This document shows positions 37,879 to 48,967 of a stretch of 64,000 nt of DNA, in pieces; the first letter of the stretch is position 1, and the number at the start of each line of letters is the position of its first letter. A program made the position numbers and the translations under genes. The notes below the pieces were generated by a model that worked only from the letters and a program-made list of their open reading frames with translations, made no database searches and was not told the DNA's origin. This stretch comes from Burkholderiales bacterium (GTDB taxonomy: Bacteria; Pseudomonadota; Gammaproteobacteria; Burkholderiales; Usitatibacteraceae), in contig JANYDB010000086.1 of NCBI GenBank assembly GCA_025359985.1, positions 62,001 through 126,000 on the forward strand, in the 5' to 3' direction.

Positions 37879-39291
37879 TTGATACGGTCTTTCAGCTGCT
37901 TTTCAAAATTAACTTGCGCTGTGGCTGTGCTGAGTTTGCTGATGGTCGTCAGTTGCAGCGGTTTACCCAAAGTCGAAAGCCAGGTTGAGGCCACGCAGCC
38001 ACTGCAACTTGAAGGTTCGAGGGGAATTCTGTCGCCTCAACAAAGTAAATTGGTATTAGAAAAGTTAAGCCGCCGGGGTCCCGAAACCAATATTTTTGAA
38101 CGGCATCTTGCGCTGGAAGAATCTATTGCGCCCACTCGTCTAGTGGTGGGCAATCGTGTCGCGCTGTTGCAGGATGGGCCCGCTACTTACAAGGCGATGT
38201 TTGCGGCGATTTCGCAGGCTAAAGATCACATCAATATGGAGACTTATATTATTGAGGACGATGAGATCGGGCGCGATTTTTCCAAGGTGCTGATTGATAA
38301 GCAGCATGCCGGTGTTCAAGTCAATCTGATTTACGACAGCGTGGGCTCAGTGAATACGCCACGCGTATTTTTTGATCACCTAAAAGAAAACGGCATTAAT
38401 GTGCTGGAATTTAATCCTGTGAATCCGCTCATGGCGAAAAACGGCTGGCAGATCAATCAGCGCGATCATCGCAAGCTGCTGATTATTGACGGCCACACCG
38501 CGTTTCTGGGCGGTATTAATATTAGCGCAGTTTATTCAGGCGGATCGTTCGGCCGCCGCGCCTCCCCCAAGGTTGATGCACAGAAAGCGGACACACCGAA
38601 AGTGCCGTGGCGTGATACCGACATGCTAATCGCTGGTCCGGTCGTGGCAAATTTCCAGAAACTTTTTATTCAGACTTGGGCGAAGCAGAAGGGTGCTGCG
38701 CTGGCTGATAAAAAATATTTTCCGTTAATCAATAATCAGGGCGGAGAAGTTATTCGTGCAATCGGCAGCTCCTCAGATGATGCTGCGCCGCAGATGTACA
38801 CCACCTTGATCTCGGCTATCAACAGCGCAGAAACCGCGATCTATTTGACTATTGCTTATTTTGTCCCCGATCCGCAATTGCTCGACGCGCTAAAAATTGC
38901 CGTCAAGCGCGGGGTGGATGTGAAGGTTATCCTGCCCAGCCAAACCGATTCTGGCTTAGTGTTCCATGCGGGGCGCTCTTACTATGCGGGCCTCTTGGAA
39001 GACGGCATCAGAATTTATGAGCGCCGCGAAAAATTGCTGCATTCCAAAACGGTGTTGATTGATGGGGTCTGGTCCACTGTAGGCTCAACCAATCTGGACT
39101 GGCGCAGTTTTTTGCATAACGATGAGCTTAATGCGGTCGTGCTGGGCACTGATTTTGGCGTGCAAATGAATGCCATGTTCAACAAGGATCTGGCGGGGTC
39201 TGATGAAATTACGCTCGAGCAATGGCGGCAGCGCGGCCTTGTGAAACGGATTAAAGAAACGGCAGCACGATTGTGGGCTTACTGGTTATGA
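37879..39291 (+). CDS. Phospholipase D/cardiolipin synthase-like lipoprotein
   Basis: About 470 residues. Two HKD motifs are clear: DHRKLLIIDGHTAFLGGINI (near residue 197) and HSKTVLIDGVWSTVGSTNLD (near 388), the pair that forms one active site in phospholipase D and ClsA/ClsB-type cardiolipin synthases. The N-terminus has a hydrophobic stretch ending in a lipobox-like VVSCSG, so it is probably anchored as a lipoprotein. No ATG is available: GGAGGT at 37861 is followed by CTG at 37870 and TTG at 37879, and TTG is preferred; an earlier TTG at 37852 lies before the ribosome site. The stop overlaps the next gene. Confidence 0.88.
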   Translation: MIRSFSCFSKLTCAVAVLSLLMVVSCSGLPKVESQVEATQPLQLEGSRGILSPQQSKLVLEKLSRRGPETNIFERHLALEESIAPTRLVVGNRVALLQDGPATYKAMFAAISQAKDHINMETYIIEDDEIGRDFSKVLIDKQHAGVQVNLIYDSVGSVNTPRVFFDHLKENGINVLEFNPVNPLMAKNGWQINQRDHRKLLIIDGHTAFLGGINISAVYSGGSFGRRASPKVDAQKADTPKVPWRDTDMLIAGPVVANFQKLFIQTWAKQKGAALADKKYFPLINNQGGEVIRAIGSSSDDAAPQMYTTLISAINSAETAIYLTIAYFVPDPQLLDALKIAVKRGVDVKVILPSQTDSGLVFHAGRSYYAGLLEDGIRIYERREKLLHSKTVLIDGVWSTVGSTNLDWRSFLHNDELNAVVLGTDFGVQMNAMFNKDLAGSDEITLEQWRQRGLVKRIKETAARLWAYWL

Positions 39292-40277
39292 TTTATCTTC
39301 GGTGTTTGCGCAAGATGCGAAAAATTTTAGCGGTGACGGTGTGGAGCATGCTGGGCACGGTGATGCTAATTAATACACTGAGTAGCGCAGCATCAGCTGC
39401 TGCTGTAGATGATGTGGTATCCGCGTCCGTATCAATACCCGCATCAACATCTGCGGCCCAGTTACGGCAGCGCTACGAAGCGTTACGCACCAAACTCGCC
39501 AACAGTCCGTTTAAGCGTCCGCTGGTGATCGAATCCCGGCAAGGTTCCAGCGATATCAAGGGTGAGATTTATGCGGTGACCAATCATCCTTTTGCAATCG
39601 TGAACGCGTCACTGGGCAGCGCCCAGTCCTGGTGCGAAATTTTGATACTGCATCTCAACACCAAGTATTGCCGTATTCAGGACGACCACGCTGGCAGCAC
39701 GGTGTCTGACGGTGATAGCGCAGTCTTGCTATTGAATGTCGGCAAGAAATTTGATCAGCCGCTGGCCGACTCTTTCCGCTTGATCTTCGATTGGCGCGCC
39801 GTGCAGCGCAAAGCTGATTTTCTGCAAGTGGTGATGTCAGCCGAATCCGGGCCGCTCGGTACGCATAACTATCGCATCGTGCTGGAAGCCGTGCCGATCA
39901 ATGCGGATACCACTTTTGTCCACTTGTCATATGCGTATGGATTTGGCATCAGCAGCAAGCTGGTGATGAAAACCTATCTGGCAACCATCGGTCAAAATAA
40001 AGTAGGTTTCACGATTACCGGCAAAGAGCCGGACGGTCAGCCAACTTACATCGACGGCATGCTCGGTTTGGTCGAGCGCAATACGATGCGCTATCACCTC
40101 GCGGTTGAAGCGTATCTGGACACGCTGGCGTTGCCACGAGCCGCACAATTCGAAAAACGCATTGCGGAATGGTTCGCCGCAACTGAACGCTACCCGCGCC
40201 AATTACACGAAATAGAGCAGCGCGACTACCTCGACATGAAGCGCTTTGAATATCGACGGCAGCACCAACCGCTATAG
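39288..40277 (+). CDS. Secreted hypothetical protein coupled to the phospholipase D gene
   Basis: 329 residues from the ATG at 39288, which overlaps the upstream stop as ATGA; an internal ATG at 39315 is the alternative. A signal sequence runs to about ASAAA near residue 40. The mature part has a WCEILILHLNTKYCRI segment with two Cys that may pair, and beta-rich stretches such as VVMSAESGPLGTHNYRI and TTFVHLSYAYGFG. It may be a START/SRPBCC-like lipid-binding fold, but that is only an impression. Coupled translation suggests that it works with the phospholipase D-like lipoprotein. Confidence 0.7.
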   Translation: MIYLRCLRKMRKILAVTVWSMLGTVMLINTLSSAASAAAVDDVVSASVSIPASTSAAQLRQRYEALRTKLANSPFKRPLVIESRQGSSDIKGEIYAVTNHPFAIVNASLGSAQSWCEILILHLNTKYCRIQDDHAGSTVSDGDSAVLLLNVGKKFDQPLADSFRLIFDWRAVQRKADFLQVVMSAESGPLGTHNYRIVLEAVPINADTTFVHLSYAYGFGISSKLVMKTYLATIGQNKVGFTITGKEPDGQPTYIDGMLGLVERNTMRYHLAVEAYLDTLALPRAAQFEKRIAEWFAATERYPRQLHEIEQRDYLDMKRFEYRRQHQPL

Positions 40278-40278
40278 C

Positions 40279-40433
40279 AAACTCCAGCATAGACGGACTT
40301 CATAAGCCAAAAATAGCTTATAAAGCGCGGCAGTGCTAGAGTTTTAATAAATAATAGTGTGAATATAAAAACAAACCGTGATCACGGCATGCTTCACTTC
40401 CGTCTTTTCCAAAGTAAGATTGAGAAAGATTTT
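40279..40433 (+). repeat. Dispersed direct repeat, copy A
   Basis: Begins with a 66-base unit whose ends can pair (AAACTCCAGCA with TGCTAGAGTTT) around the core CCAAAAATAGCT, followed at 40399-40433 by a second conserved block containing TCTTTTCCAAAG and GATTGAG. Copies C (43006-43151) and B (48160-48224) have the same orientation. It lies just past the end of the secreted hypothetical gene and downstream of katG. Confidence 0.7.
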
Positions 40434-40465
40434 CAGTCGTTTAGCATTAAACAATTTCGGTAAGC

Positions 40466-40499
40466 GGCGCGAATTAGTTTTTGTAAAATAATTCGCGCC
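40466..40499. terminator. Perfect 11-bp inverted repeat downstream of katG
   Basis: GGCGCGAATTA (40466-40476) and TAATTCGCGCC (40489-40499) pair perfectly around a 12-base A/T-rich loop, about 20 bases past the katG stop. There is no T-run outside the stem. It is probably a transcript-end stem or terminator, although a protein-binding palindrome is possible. Confidence 0.5.
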
Positions 40500-40519
40500 T
40501 ACTCACTACGTTGTTTAGA

Positions 40520-42772
<2,253 letters not shown>

Positions 42773-42917
42773 TTAAGACGTTGTAACTCAGTCATAAGGC
42801 TGGCTTGTACATAAAATATTAGGCGCGCATTTATTGCTTTTTTTACGTCGATGGTGGGACAAACGCAATATTAGCGGCGTGCCTCCTATTTTGAAAATCG
42901 TTTGTTCGAATGAAGTC

Positions 42918-42934
42918 GATAGAAAATAACTATC
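42918..42934 (-). promoter_or_regulatory. OxyR-like half-site upstream of katG
   Basis: GATAG-N7-CTATC is exactly one half of the OxyR consensus (ATAG-N7-CTAT). The second half at the expected distance is poor (CAGG, AAAG). It lies about 200 bases upstream of the katG start. OxyR control of katG is common in proteobacteria; here it is only suggested. Confidence 0.35.
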
Positions 42935-43005
42935 AGAAATCAGGTCAGCGGAAAGCATCAAATTTGCCAGTATTAAATTTGGATTTCAAAGATCATCGCT
43001 TTGGT

Positions 43006-43151
43006 AAACACGCGCATTGACGGGTATCGTGGGCCAAAAATAGCTGAATGGCCTCACCCATATTAGAGTTTGTCTAAATTATTGATGTGATCGTAGCGTT
43101 GATCGCGCAACATAGCTCCTTCTTTTCTAAAGAGGGATTGAGGGTGATTTT
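43006..43151 (+). repeat. Dispersed direct repeat, copy C
   Basis: Aligns with copy A over its 66-base first unit (shared GGGCCAAAAATAGCT-type core and TTAGAGTTT end) and again at 43117-43151, where 27 of 35 bases match the A block (TCTTTTCTAAAG, GGATTGAG, GATTTT). The end-pairing potential is weaker than in A and B. It lies upstream of katG, so that A and C bracket the gene in direct orientation. Confidence 0.65.
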
Positions 43152-43276
43152 TGGTCGCCAGTATTTAGAAAATTATAAAAACGCGGGGATTTTTTAAAAA
43201 ATTCACGGCCGCTGTTTAGTTTGCAAGAGCGTTGTTGGCAAATCGGATTCGAAACGACGAATGGAGGTCTGCTGCG

Positions 43277-43708
43277 TCACAGCGCTGGCCATAGTAAAAC
43301 GACGCCGTAAACGTGCACGAGCCCAACGACAAAGCAAATGCCAGAGGAGACAAGCCAGAAAGTCTTAGTGTTCTTGGGGAAGGCGGGTTTGAGAAGTGGA
43401 AACGCGACCGCCCGCCCCAAGTACACGGCACAGATTGCTGGCAGCACGAGCTTGGCGAATGGCAAGCGGCCAATGAGACCTGCGCCCGCGAACGCGTAAG
43501 CGGCCCAAGAAAGGAGCACCGCTGCGATTGCCAGTGTAATGAAAGTAGGCCAGTGTTTGCGAGCCTCAACGGCGCGCGCCATCTTTTCACCGGCGCCCAT
43601 AAACCGATACGCGGGCGCACCGAGGACGATACAGGCGAGGTGAGCCACGGCAGCTGCGGTGCTGAGTGCCCCACCGATGACAAGGGCTTGGGTTCCGGAG
43701 GCGAGCAT
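43277..43708 (-). CDS. Small integral membrane protein of unknown function
   Basis: 143 residues with four predicted membrane spans. Features are IGGALSTAAAVAHLACI in the first span, YRFMGAGEKMARA on the loop after it, LPFAKLVLPAICAVYLGRAV and a closing GLVHVYGVVLLWP. Proteins of this size and pattern are widespread and uncharacterised in proteobacteria. The stop lies about 130 bases right of repeat copy C. A degraded antitoxin gene lies immediately upstream on the same strand. Confidence 0.75.
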   Translation of the reverse strand: MLASGTQALVIGGALSTAAAVAHLACIVLGAPAYRFMGAGEKMARAVEARKHWPTFITLAIAAVLLSWAAYAFAGAGLIGRLPFAKLVLPAICAVYLGRAVAFPLLKPAFPKNTKTFWLVSSGICFVVGLVHVYGVVLLWPAL

Positions 43709-43739
43709 GGCGGATGACGTCTGTCGTAGCGCTAAACAG

Positions 43740-43932
43740 TGCGCCTTTTTGTGGCGCGCGCGCTTTCCAGCTGTGACATGCTGATACTTTGACGCGCTTC
43801 AATAACTTCGCTAACAGCAACTTCCGTCACGCGGGCGAAATTCCGCGCCTTCATCTGCCGAACAGACTCCAACAGCTTCAGACCAAGTGCATCACTGAAA
43901 GACGGCGCTTTGATTGGTTTAAGTGTGGTCAT
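43740..43932 (-). pseudogene. Degraded HigA/NadS-type antitoxin gene
   Basis: From the ATG at 43932, the first 50 codons read like a HigA-type antitoxin (LESVRQMKARNFARVTEV, then VIEARQSISMSQ), which should continue into a helix-turn-helix domain. Instead the frame diverges and stops at 43732. In the next frame WKARAPQKGAL appears, resembling the W-E-Q-G-R-R-x-P-x-G-A-A ending of the family. A deletion of about a dozen codons plus a frameshift explains this. The DNA-binding domain is lost. Confidence 0.65.
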
Positions 43933-44010
43933 CTTCTATCTCCTTGCAGATTGCTATTCAAAATAGGGCTGGGAACCGTGTCTTTCTCGGCCTTCGGATA
44001 TTCCCGCAAC
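43933..44010 (-). pseudogene. Possible remnant of the partner RelE/HigB-type toxin gene
   Basis: Upstream of the antitoxin remnant on the same strand, one frame reads REYPKAEKDT, similar to the YPKNEKDDL strand near the C-terminus of HigB/RelE-type toxins, which are encoded before the antitoxin. No open toxin gene exists. The match is short. Confidence 0.3.
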
Positions 44011-44112
44011 TTGCACACTCGCGTGCATCAGCGCAGGTGAAGTAAATGACGTGCGCACTGTAAAAAATTTTCGCAGCTAGTTTGCATCGATGATGCTGAT
44101 TTACGGCTAACC

Positions 44113-45369
44113 TTATTTCGCCAGCCACCGATAAATTTGGTCGTACACCTCGCTGCTACTGAGCAAATCAAAGTGATTCAGTCCATAGCAGATACGCTGA
44201 CGCGAAACTGGAATGAGGATCGGAATTGGCGTCGGCTTGGCGGCGTCTTTTGGTTGGCCTTGACTCAACCCCAGCGCGCTCTTGACCGGTACCAGGCCGT
44301 CGCTGCGCAACCGTGCGCCATCGCCGCTGGACTGCTTTTGTTGGGTGGCGGCGATCGCATAATATTTCACGCGCTGATTGATATTCCTGGTGCGCTGCAC
44401 AGGTTTACAATCCGGCAATTCTTCATCTATGATGCGGCCATAACGAAGGTCTTTGATGCCTGCACTGCGCACCTTGCCCAAGCGTGCAAACGGTGCCGTA
44501 TAGGGGCTGATATCGAGCAGCATATCCACCCAGTTGCCGGCCCGCTCAAGCGGTGCGCCGTGATGCGGTGTGCCGAGGAAAATAATTTTTTTTAAGCGCT
44601 GTGTCCAATTGTGATTTGCTTGGCCAGCGTAGTGGCAAGCGCTGCGCGCTACCAGGCCACCCATGCTGTGACCGATAATCGTAAGCTCGCTCACCGGTAC
44701 AGGCCAGGCTTGTAATAATTGTTCCAGCATCGCGGCGAACGCTTCGCCGTTGGTGGCGATGTGGCAGCCACTGTTGTAGTGCAAATAAATCGGTGTGTAG
44801 CCTAAATCCCGCGCCAGCGATGCGCCGTGATCATGCGTTGCGCTGTGGTCTGGCCGCTCACGATTCCATTGCAGATCATTCATGCACAAGCCATGTACCA
44901 GCACCAGTAGTTTGTGGTTTTCGGTTGCAAAACTGGTTGCAAGCGCCGCATTATTTAACACCAAGGGTCGCCCGTGTTGACGCAACTGCATAATGATTGC
45001 CAGCGGATTTTGGTGGGCAACAAGATAGTCACCGAACACTCCGTTGAGCGCCGCCAGCACGGCTTCGCGGCGCAACGAGGAGGCTTGCTTGTTCAATAGT
45101 GGCATCAGTTGCGCAAAGCCGACGTCGAGCCCGAATCCGACCGCGCGGGTGACACCGCGAACGCTGCGATAAACCAGACCAGTAATACCGCGGGTGCGGC
45201 CTGATGAAGACTTGCCCACTAACGGAGCTGCGCCCGCAATATGGCGATGCAAATCCTCCACGATGTCAGTCACTCCTTCGATCGCGTCAATCAATAATTG
45301 ACTGGTGCCGCTTAAATAGGCGGCATCACTGGCATCAATTGCGGCGCTGTTTTTTATTTGGCGGATCAT
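44113..45369 (-). CDS. Lipase/esterase-like alpha/beta hydrolase
   Basis: 418 residues. A helical N-terminal part (about 1-140) precedes the hydrolase domain with LLVLVHGLCMNDLQWN (oxyanion loop), LTIIGHSMGGLVARSA (nucleophile Ser) and IFLGTPHHGAPLERAGNWVD, a triad-region motif of triacylglycerol-lipase/PGAP1-like enzymes. The catalytic His is probably in CYGLNHFDLLSS near the end. No signal peptide is evident, so it may act on intracellular lipid or polyhydroxyalkanoate, which cannot be decided here. It stands between the degraded toxin-antitoxin locus and the MBOAT pair. Confidence 0.88.
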   Translation of the reverse strand: MIRQIKNSAAIDASDAAYLSGTSQLLIDAIEGVTDIVEDLHRHIAGAAPLVGKSSSGRTRGITGLVYRSVRGVTRAVGFGLDVGFAQLMPLLNKQASSLRREAVLAALNGVFGDYLVAHQNPLAIIMQLRQHGRPLVLNNAALATSFATENHKLLVLVHGLCMNDLQWNRERPDHSATHDHGASLARDLGYTPIYLHYNSGCHIATNGEAFAAMLEQLLQAWPVPVSELTIIGHSMGGLVARSACHYAGQANHNWTQRLKKIIFLGTPHHGAPLERAGNWVDMLLDISPYTAPFARLGKVRSAGIKDLRYGRIIDEELPDCKPVQRTRNINQRVKYYAIAATQQKQSSGDGARLRSDGLVPVKSALGLSQGQPKDAAKPTPIPILIPVSRQRICYGLNHFDLLSSSEVYDQIYRWLAK

Positions 45370-45412
45370 GCGTGATGCTATGAGAGCTGAGGGCTGAGGG
45401 CTGTAGGTTTAG

Positions 45413-46582
45413 CTAAGGACGCGCAGCGAGCTGTTCCTGACGATTAAATTCCTGCTCAACCAGTGGTGCCAGCAACGCCGTGAATCGCTTCGCTTCGCTG
45501 GCCGACAGATGAGACCATTCCGGCAGATCATAGCCTTGCAGTGCTGCGTAATCCTCAAAATGGATACCCGTAGCGCCAGTACGTTGCAGCAGCACATCCC
45601 AGGTTTGTGATCGCGGGAAAACTTTATTTTCAAACGCGTAGAAATCGCCGCTGCTAGGAAGCCGTATAAACGTCAGACGAACCCCGCGGGCACGCAGTTT
45701 TGCAATCGCTGCAACGGCCCGGCTAATTTGGATATCAATTGATTTTTGCAGTTTCTCGGGTGTGTTTATATTGGGCGGTGGCGGGCCCGTGAAATTTTGC
45801 GCCCAGATACTGCGAGTTAGTGTCTGATACTCCGGGTCAGTTTCCACTTTTTGCCACATATGCGTATTGCGGTCAGACTCTGACACGGCCAGCTTGCGCA
45901 CGCTCATGCGTTGCGGCACACCGGGGCGTGCGGGCCAGGGCTGGCGCTTGATCACCGTGTTCAGCGCGTAATCACCATCGAAAAACGCGAAGTAAGGCTC
46001 GACGAAATGCTGCGACAGCCAATGCCCGCTGCGCTGCGACAAACTTTGTTTGTGGTAGTACGGGATTGCATCGCCGCGAAAGGCAGAGCCTGAGAAAAAT
46101 AGGCCGGGTACCACGCCAATTAATAATCGACCGGTAAACTGGAGATCGTCAGCAAGGTCTTCCAATATCGGCACCGGCGACGTGCCTTCAAGGGCTAATT
46201 GAATCGGGCGTTTGCCGGTCACACTTTCCCATACCGGTAGCTGTAGATCAAACAATACGCGTGACGAGCCGATCAGCACCGTGCTATTGCCTTCGCCTTG
46301 ATCGATGCGGCGACGCTGCGCTGCCCATGAATCGTTGCTGTTGGCATAAGCGGGCACCACCCCATAATCGCGCCAGTAATATTCCCAGCCGCTAAGCATG
46401 ACGATAAACAGCGCGAAGGCGATGAGAAAAATGCGCCCCCAGGGTTGCACCGGCACATCGCGTACCGGTACCGGCTGCGCAACACCGGGGCGATCCGATG
46501 CGGTAAGCCTGATGAAACCGGGCCGGTCAAAATTTTCAGTCGCCCCCATGACAATATTAGAACTGGAAATAGATGAAGGCAT
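45413..46582 (-). CDS. Membrane-anchored SGNH-like partner of the MBOAT acyltransferase
   Basis: 389 residues. One membrane span (about 50-68, FLIAFALFIVMLSGWEYY) and a periplasmic domain with STVLIGSSRVLFDLQLPVW, which looks like a divergent SGNH/AlgJ-type fold with the GSS-R block near its start, and FEDYAALQGYDLPEWSHLSA carrying a D-x-x-H-like His near the end. The start at 46582 has AGGAGAGG 6 bases upstream and overlaps the end of the MBOAT gene by 26 bases; the later ATG at 46549 lacks a ribosome site. Probably transfers or removes acyl groups together with the MBOAT protein. Confidence 0.8.
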   Translation of the reverse strand: MPSSISSSNIVMGATENFDRPGFIRLTASDRPGVAQPVPVRDVPVQPWGRIFLIAFALFIVMLSGWEYYWRDYGVVPAYANSNDSWAAQRRRIDQGEGNSTVLIGSSRVLFDLQLPVWESVTGKRPIQLALEGTSPVPILEDLADDLQFTGRLLIGVVPGLFFSGSAFRGDAIPYYHKQSLSQRSGHWLSQHFVEPYFAFFDGDYALNTVIKRQPWPARPGVPQRMSVRKLAVSESDRNTHMWQKVETDPEYQTLTRSIWAQNFTGPPPPNINTPEKLQKSIDIQISRAVAAIAKLRARGVRLTFIRLPSSGDFYAFENKVFPRSQTWDVLLQRTGATGIHFEDYAALQGYDLPEWSHLSASEAKRFTALLAPLVEQEFNRQEQLAARP

Positions 46583-47972
46583 TACCCTCTCCTTGTGCGA
46601 TTACGATTGCAAAAAGCATCAGCGCCCATATGGCTGAGAGCAGCATGGCGGGGGTGCGGCTGACCACCGATTCCAGGGTGCGATTACGCATCAGTCCATG
46701 CGCGCCAACCAGGCCCGCGACAATCAGCGTCACCATCACCAGATGCACGGTGGGCAGAATGGGCTTTACATCTCCATTGAGGCCGAACATGCCGCTTAAT
46801 ATTTGCCATGCCTTGCCAAAGCTGTGCGCGCGAAAAAATACCCAGGTCACATTGACCAGCGCATAGGTGAGCAACCCTAATAGCACCAGCATCATTGGCC
46901 CCGGCCTATATTCTGCAAAGCGGGAACGTAATAGCCGTTCCACCGATAAATATAAACCGTGCAAACCGCCCCAGACCACGAACGTCCAACTGGCGCCATG
47001 CCACAGCCCACCCAGCAGCATCGTGACCATTAGTGCCAGATAGGTGCGAGCCTCGCCATGACGGTTGCCGCCCAGCGGGATATACAAATAGTCACGCAGC
47101 CAGGATGAAAGCGTGATGTGCCAGCGTCGCCAGAAATCAGAAAAGCCTACTGCTGCATAGGGAAAGCGAAAGTTGTCAGGCATCGCAAAACCCAGACACA
47201 TCGCCGCACCAATAGCTGTAGTGGAATAGCCGGCGAAGTCGCAAAAAATCTGGCCGCTGAAAGCGAGTGTGGCCACCCATGAATCCAATGCGCCGGGAAT
47301 ATTTTTTCCGTCGAACACCATCTCGGCGGCCGCCGCCAGAAAGCTGTCAGCCAGCACGACCTTCTGAAACATCCCGAGCGTCATCAATGCCAAACCGAAA
47401 CGCAGCATTTCTGGCGTGGCGCGTCGTGGCTCGGCAAACTGCGGCACCAGCTCGGTTGGCCGCATGATCGGCCCGGCCACCAGATGCGGGAAGAACGTGA
47501 CGAACAAAGCGTAATCGAGAAAATTGCGTGCGGGTTCGGCGCGGCGCAAGTAAATGTCAAGCGTGTACGACATCGTGGCAAAGGTATAAAACGAGATGCC
47601 GACCGGTAACACAATATCGAATGCCGGCGGGGTGTAGGTAACGCCTAGCGTGCCCATCAAGGCAACGAAATTTGCCATCAAGAAACTGCCGTATTTGAAG
47701 TAGCAGAGCATGCCCAGATTGGCCACCACCGATAACAGCATCCATGCCCGCCGCGCATTCTGCCGTTGGGCGCGCACCAGTTTCTGCGCGGCATACCAGT
47801 CGACCACAGTTGAAAGCCACAGCAAAATAATGAACGGCGGATTCCATGCCGCGTAGAACAGATAGCTTGCGATCAGCAGATTGGTTTTTTTGGTTGCCCA
47901 GCTAAACGGCATCGAGTGCAATACGAGCACCAGCGCAAAGAACACAATGAACGTAAGCGAATTAAAAACCAT
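46557..47972 (-). CDS. MBOAT family O-acyltransferase (AlgI-like)
   Basis: 471 residues with about ten membrane spans. The MBOAT hallmark LLGGLWHGASWTFVVWGGLHG carries the catalytic-type His, and LVAGPIMRPTELVPQF and FSDFWRRWHITLSSWLRDYLYIPLGG-type motifs match the AlgI/DltB branch, which moves acyl groups across the inner membrane to a surface polymer. No alginate, cellulose or other polymer synthesis genes are nearby, so the acceptor is unknown. First gene of the two-gene minus-strand operon. Confidence 0.94.
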   Translation of the reverse strand: MVFNSLTFIVFFALVLVLHSMPFSWATKKTNLLIASYLFYAAWNPPFIILLWLSTVVDWYAAQKLVRAQRQNARRAWMLLSVVANLGMLCYFKYGSFLMANFVALMGTLGVTYTPPAFDIVLPVGISFYTFATMSYTLDIYLRRAEPARNFLDYALFVTFFPHLVAGPIMRPTELVPQFAEPRRATPEMLRFGLALMTLGMFQKVVLADSFLAAAAEMVFDGKNIPGALDSWVATLAFSGQIFCDFAGYSTTAIGAAMCLGFAMPDNFRFPYAAVGFSDFWRRWHITLSSWLRDYLYIPLGGNRHGEARTYLALMVTMLLGGLWHGASWTFVVWGGLHGLYLSVERLLRSRFAEYRPGPMMLVLLGLLTYALVNVTWVFFRAHSFGKAWQILSGMFGLNGDVKPILPTVHLVMVTLIVAGLVGAHGLMRNRTLESVVSRTPAMLLSAIWALMLFAIVIAQGEGNAFIYFQF

Positions 47973-48159
47973 TAATACACCCCCCGGCTTGTTTTTATGC
48001 GTGCAGGTTACTTTTAATTAGAAGTTCTTTATTTTTATGGCAACAAACATAAACAACATACACGAACAGGCTATTCAGATATTTGAAGCGACCTCAATTG
48101 TTTTGAAATGCAGGTTGTTGACAACGTGCCGTGATTACAAATACAAAGATAACTATCTT

Positions 48160-48224
48160 AAACTCTAGCATGGGCGAAGGTTTCGAAGCAAAAATAGTTG
48201 TAAAGCCTCGTTATTGCTAGAGTT
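48160..48224 (+). repeat. Dispersed direct repeat, copy B
   Basis: A 65-base unit starting AAACTCTAGCA and ending TTGCTAGAGTT, so its ends form an 11-bp inverted repeat around the core GCAAAAATAG. It matches copies A and C in order, orientation and core. The second conserved block seen in A and C is not clear here. Confidence 0.65.
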
Positions 48225-48486
48225 CACGGATCGACAACTTCTAAAAATCCGTCACTCCGGTCTTCATTAACCATCATGACGGAATTTTGAGGTGTTTAGA
48301 AGTTCCCTCTCATCGAGCAGGTATTGATGCAATGGTTGTCAAGTGCGTAACTGCGGGTGTAGCCACTTCCAAAGATGCGCGAGTCCGTAAGTTTGGGTGC
48401 GGACATTGCTTTCAGGATTGAGACATACGCACCCGGGTGTTGATCTCCATAAAGCAAAACTCGCTGTAGCGACATTGCAGGCCCAT

Positions 48487-48516
48487 AAAAAAGGCGCACA
48501 TCGTGCGCCTTTTTTT
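48487..48516. terminator. Bidirectional intrinsic terminator
   Basis: GGCGCAC (48493-48499) pairs with GTGCGCC (48503-48509), flanked by AAAAAA and TTTTTTT, so the stem can extend and terminate on either strand. It lies 30 bases past the stop of the minus-strand PsiF-like gene. Confidence 0.88.
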
Positions 48517-48546
48517 ACAACTTTTAGTTTGTTAGCTCTGCAGCGC

Positions 48547-48900
48547 TTATTTACTCAAGCATTCTTTCATGAAGGCTTTACGGTCAGCGCCGGTTTTATT
48601 GCCGGTCTTAGCATCGGCATTACAGGTTTTCATTTTTTCCTGCTGGGTCGTCTTTTTGTCGGTCGTTGCGCTGGCGGCATCTGCGGTTTTGGTAGGAGCG
48701 CTGTCTTTTTTCAGACATTCCGACATGAACGCTTTGCGCTCGCTGCTGGCTTTACCGGTTGTTTTGAAGTCGGCACTGCAGGTTTTCATTTTATTGTTTT
48801 GCGCGCTTTTGCCGTCAGCGGCTGCATAAGCTGATGCGAAGGCCAATGGCAAGGTGAGTAATAGTGCTGCGAATAATTTATTCATTTGTGTAGTTTTCAT
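48547..48900 (-). CDS. PsiF-repeat exported protein
   Basis: 117 residues from the ATG at 48900, which has GGAGG 5 bases upstream; a longer frame to 48951 is ignored. A signal peptide ends near AYAAA (about residue 25). Two copies of the PsiF repeat follow, each with KMKTC-x-AD, a Lys/Gly turn and ERKAFMSECL or DRKAFMKECL, so each has two Cys that can form a disulfide. E. coli psiF is induced by phosphate starvation; its role is unknown. A strong terminator follows. Confidence 0.9.
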   Translation of the reverse strand: MKTTQMNKLFAALLLTLPLAFASAYAAADGKSAQNNKMKTCSADFKTTGKASSERKAFMSECLKKDSAPTKTADAASATTDKKTTQQEKMKTCNADAKTGNKTGADRKAFMKECLSK

Positions 48901-48967
48901 TGCTGCCTCCGTAGGTGATTGGGATGAATCTATCAAACTGCTATTGCACAAAACGAGTCTCAGTAAT

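Larger units (their letters stand above)
47973..48546. other. Intergenic region between the MBOAT operon and the PsiF-like gene
   Basis: About 570 bases. It holds repeat copy B (48160-48224) and, at its right end, the terminator of the PsiF-like gene. The part in between (48225-48480) has no recognised gene. Confidence 0.6.

Noticed and set aside
48397-48834. Plus-strand frame of 145 codons
   Set aside because: It runs through the terminator and antisense to the PsiF-repeat gene, whose repeats and ribosome site are unambiguous.
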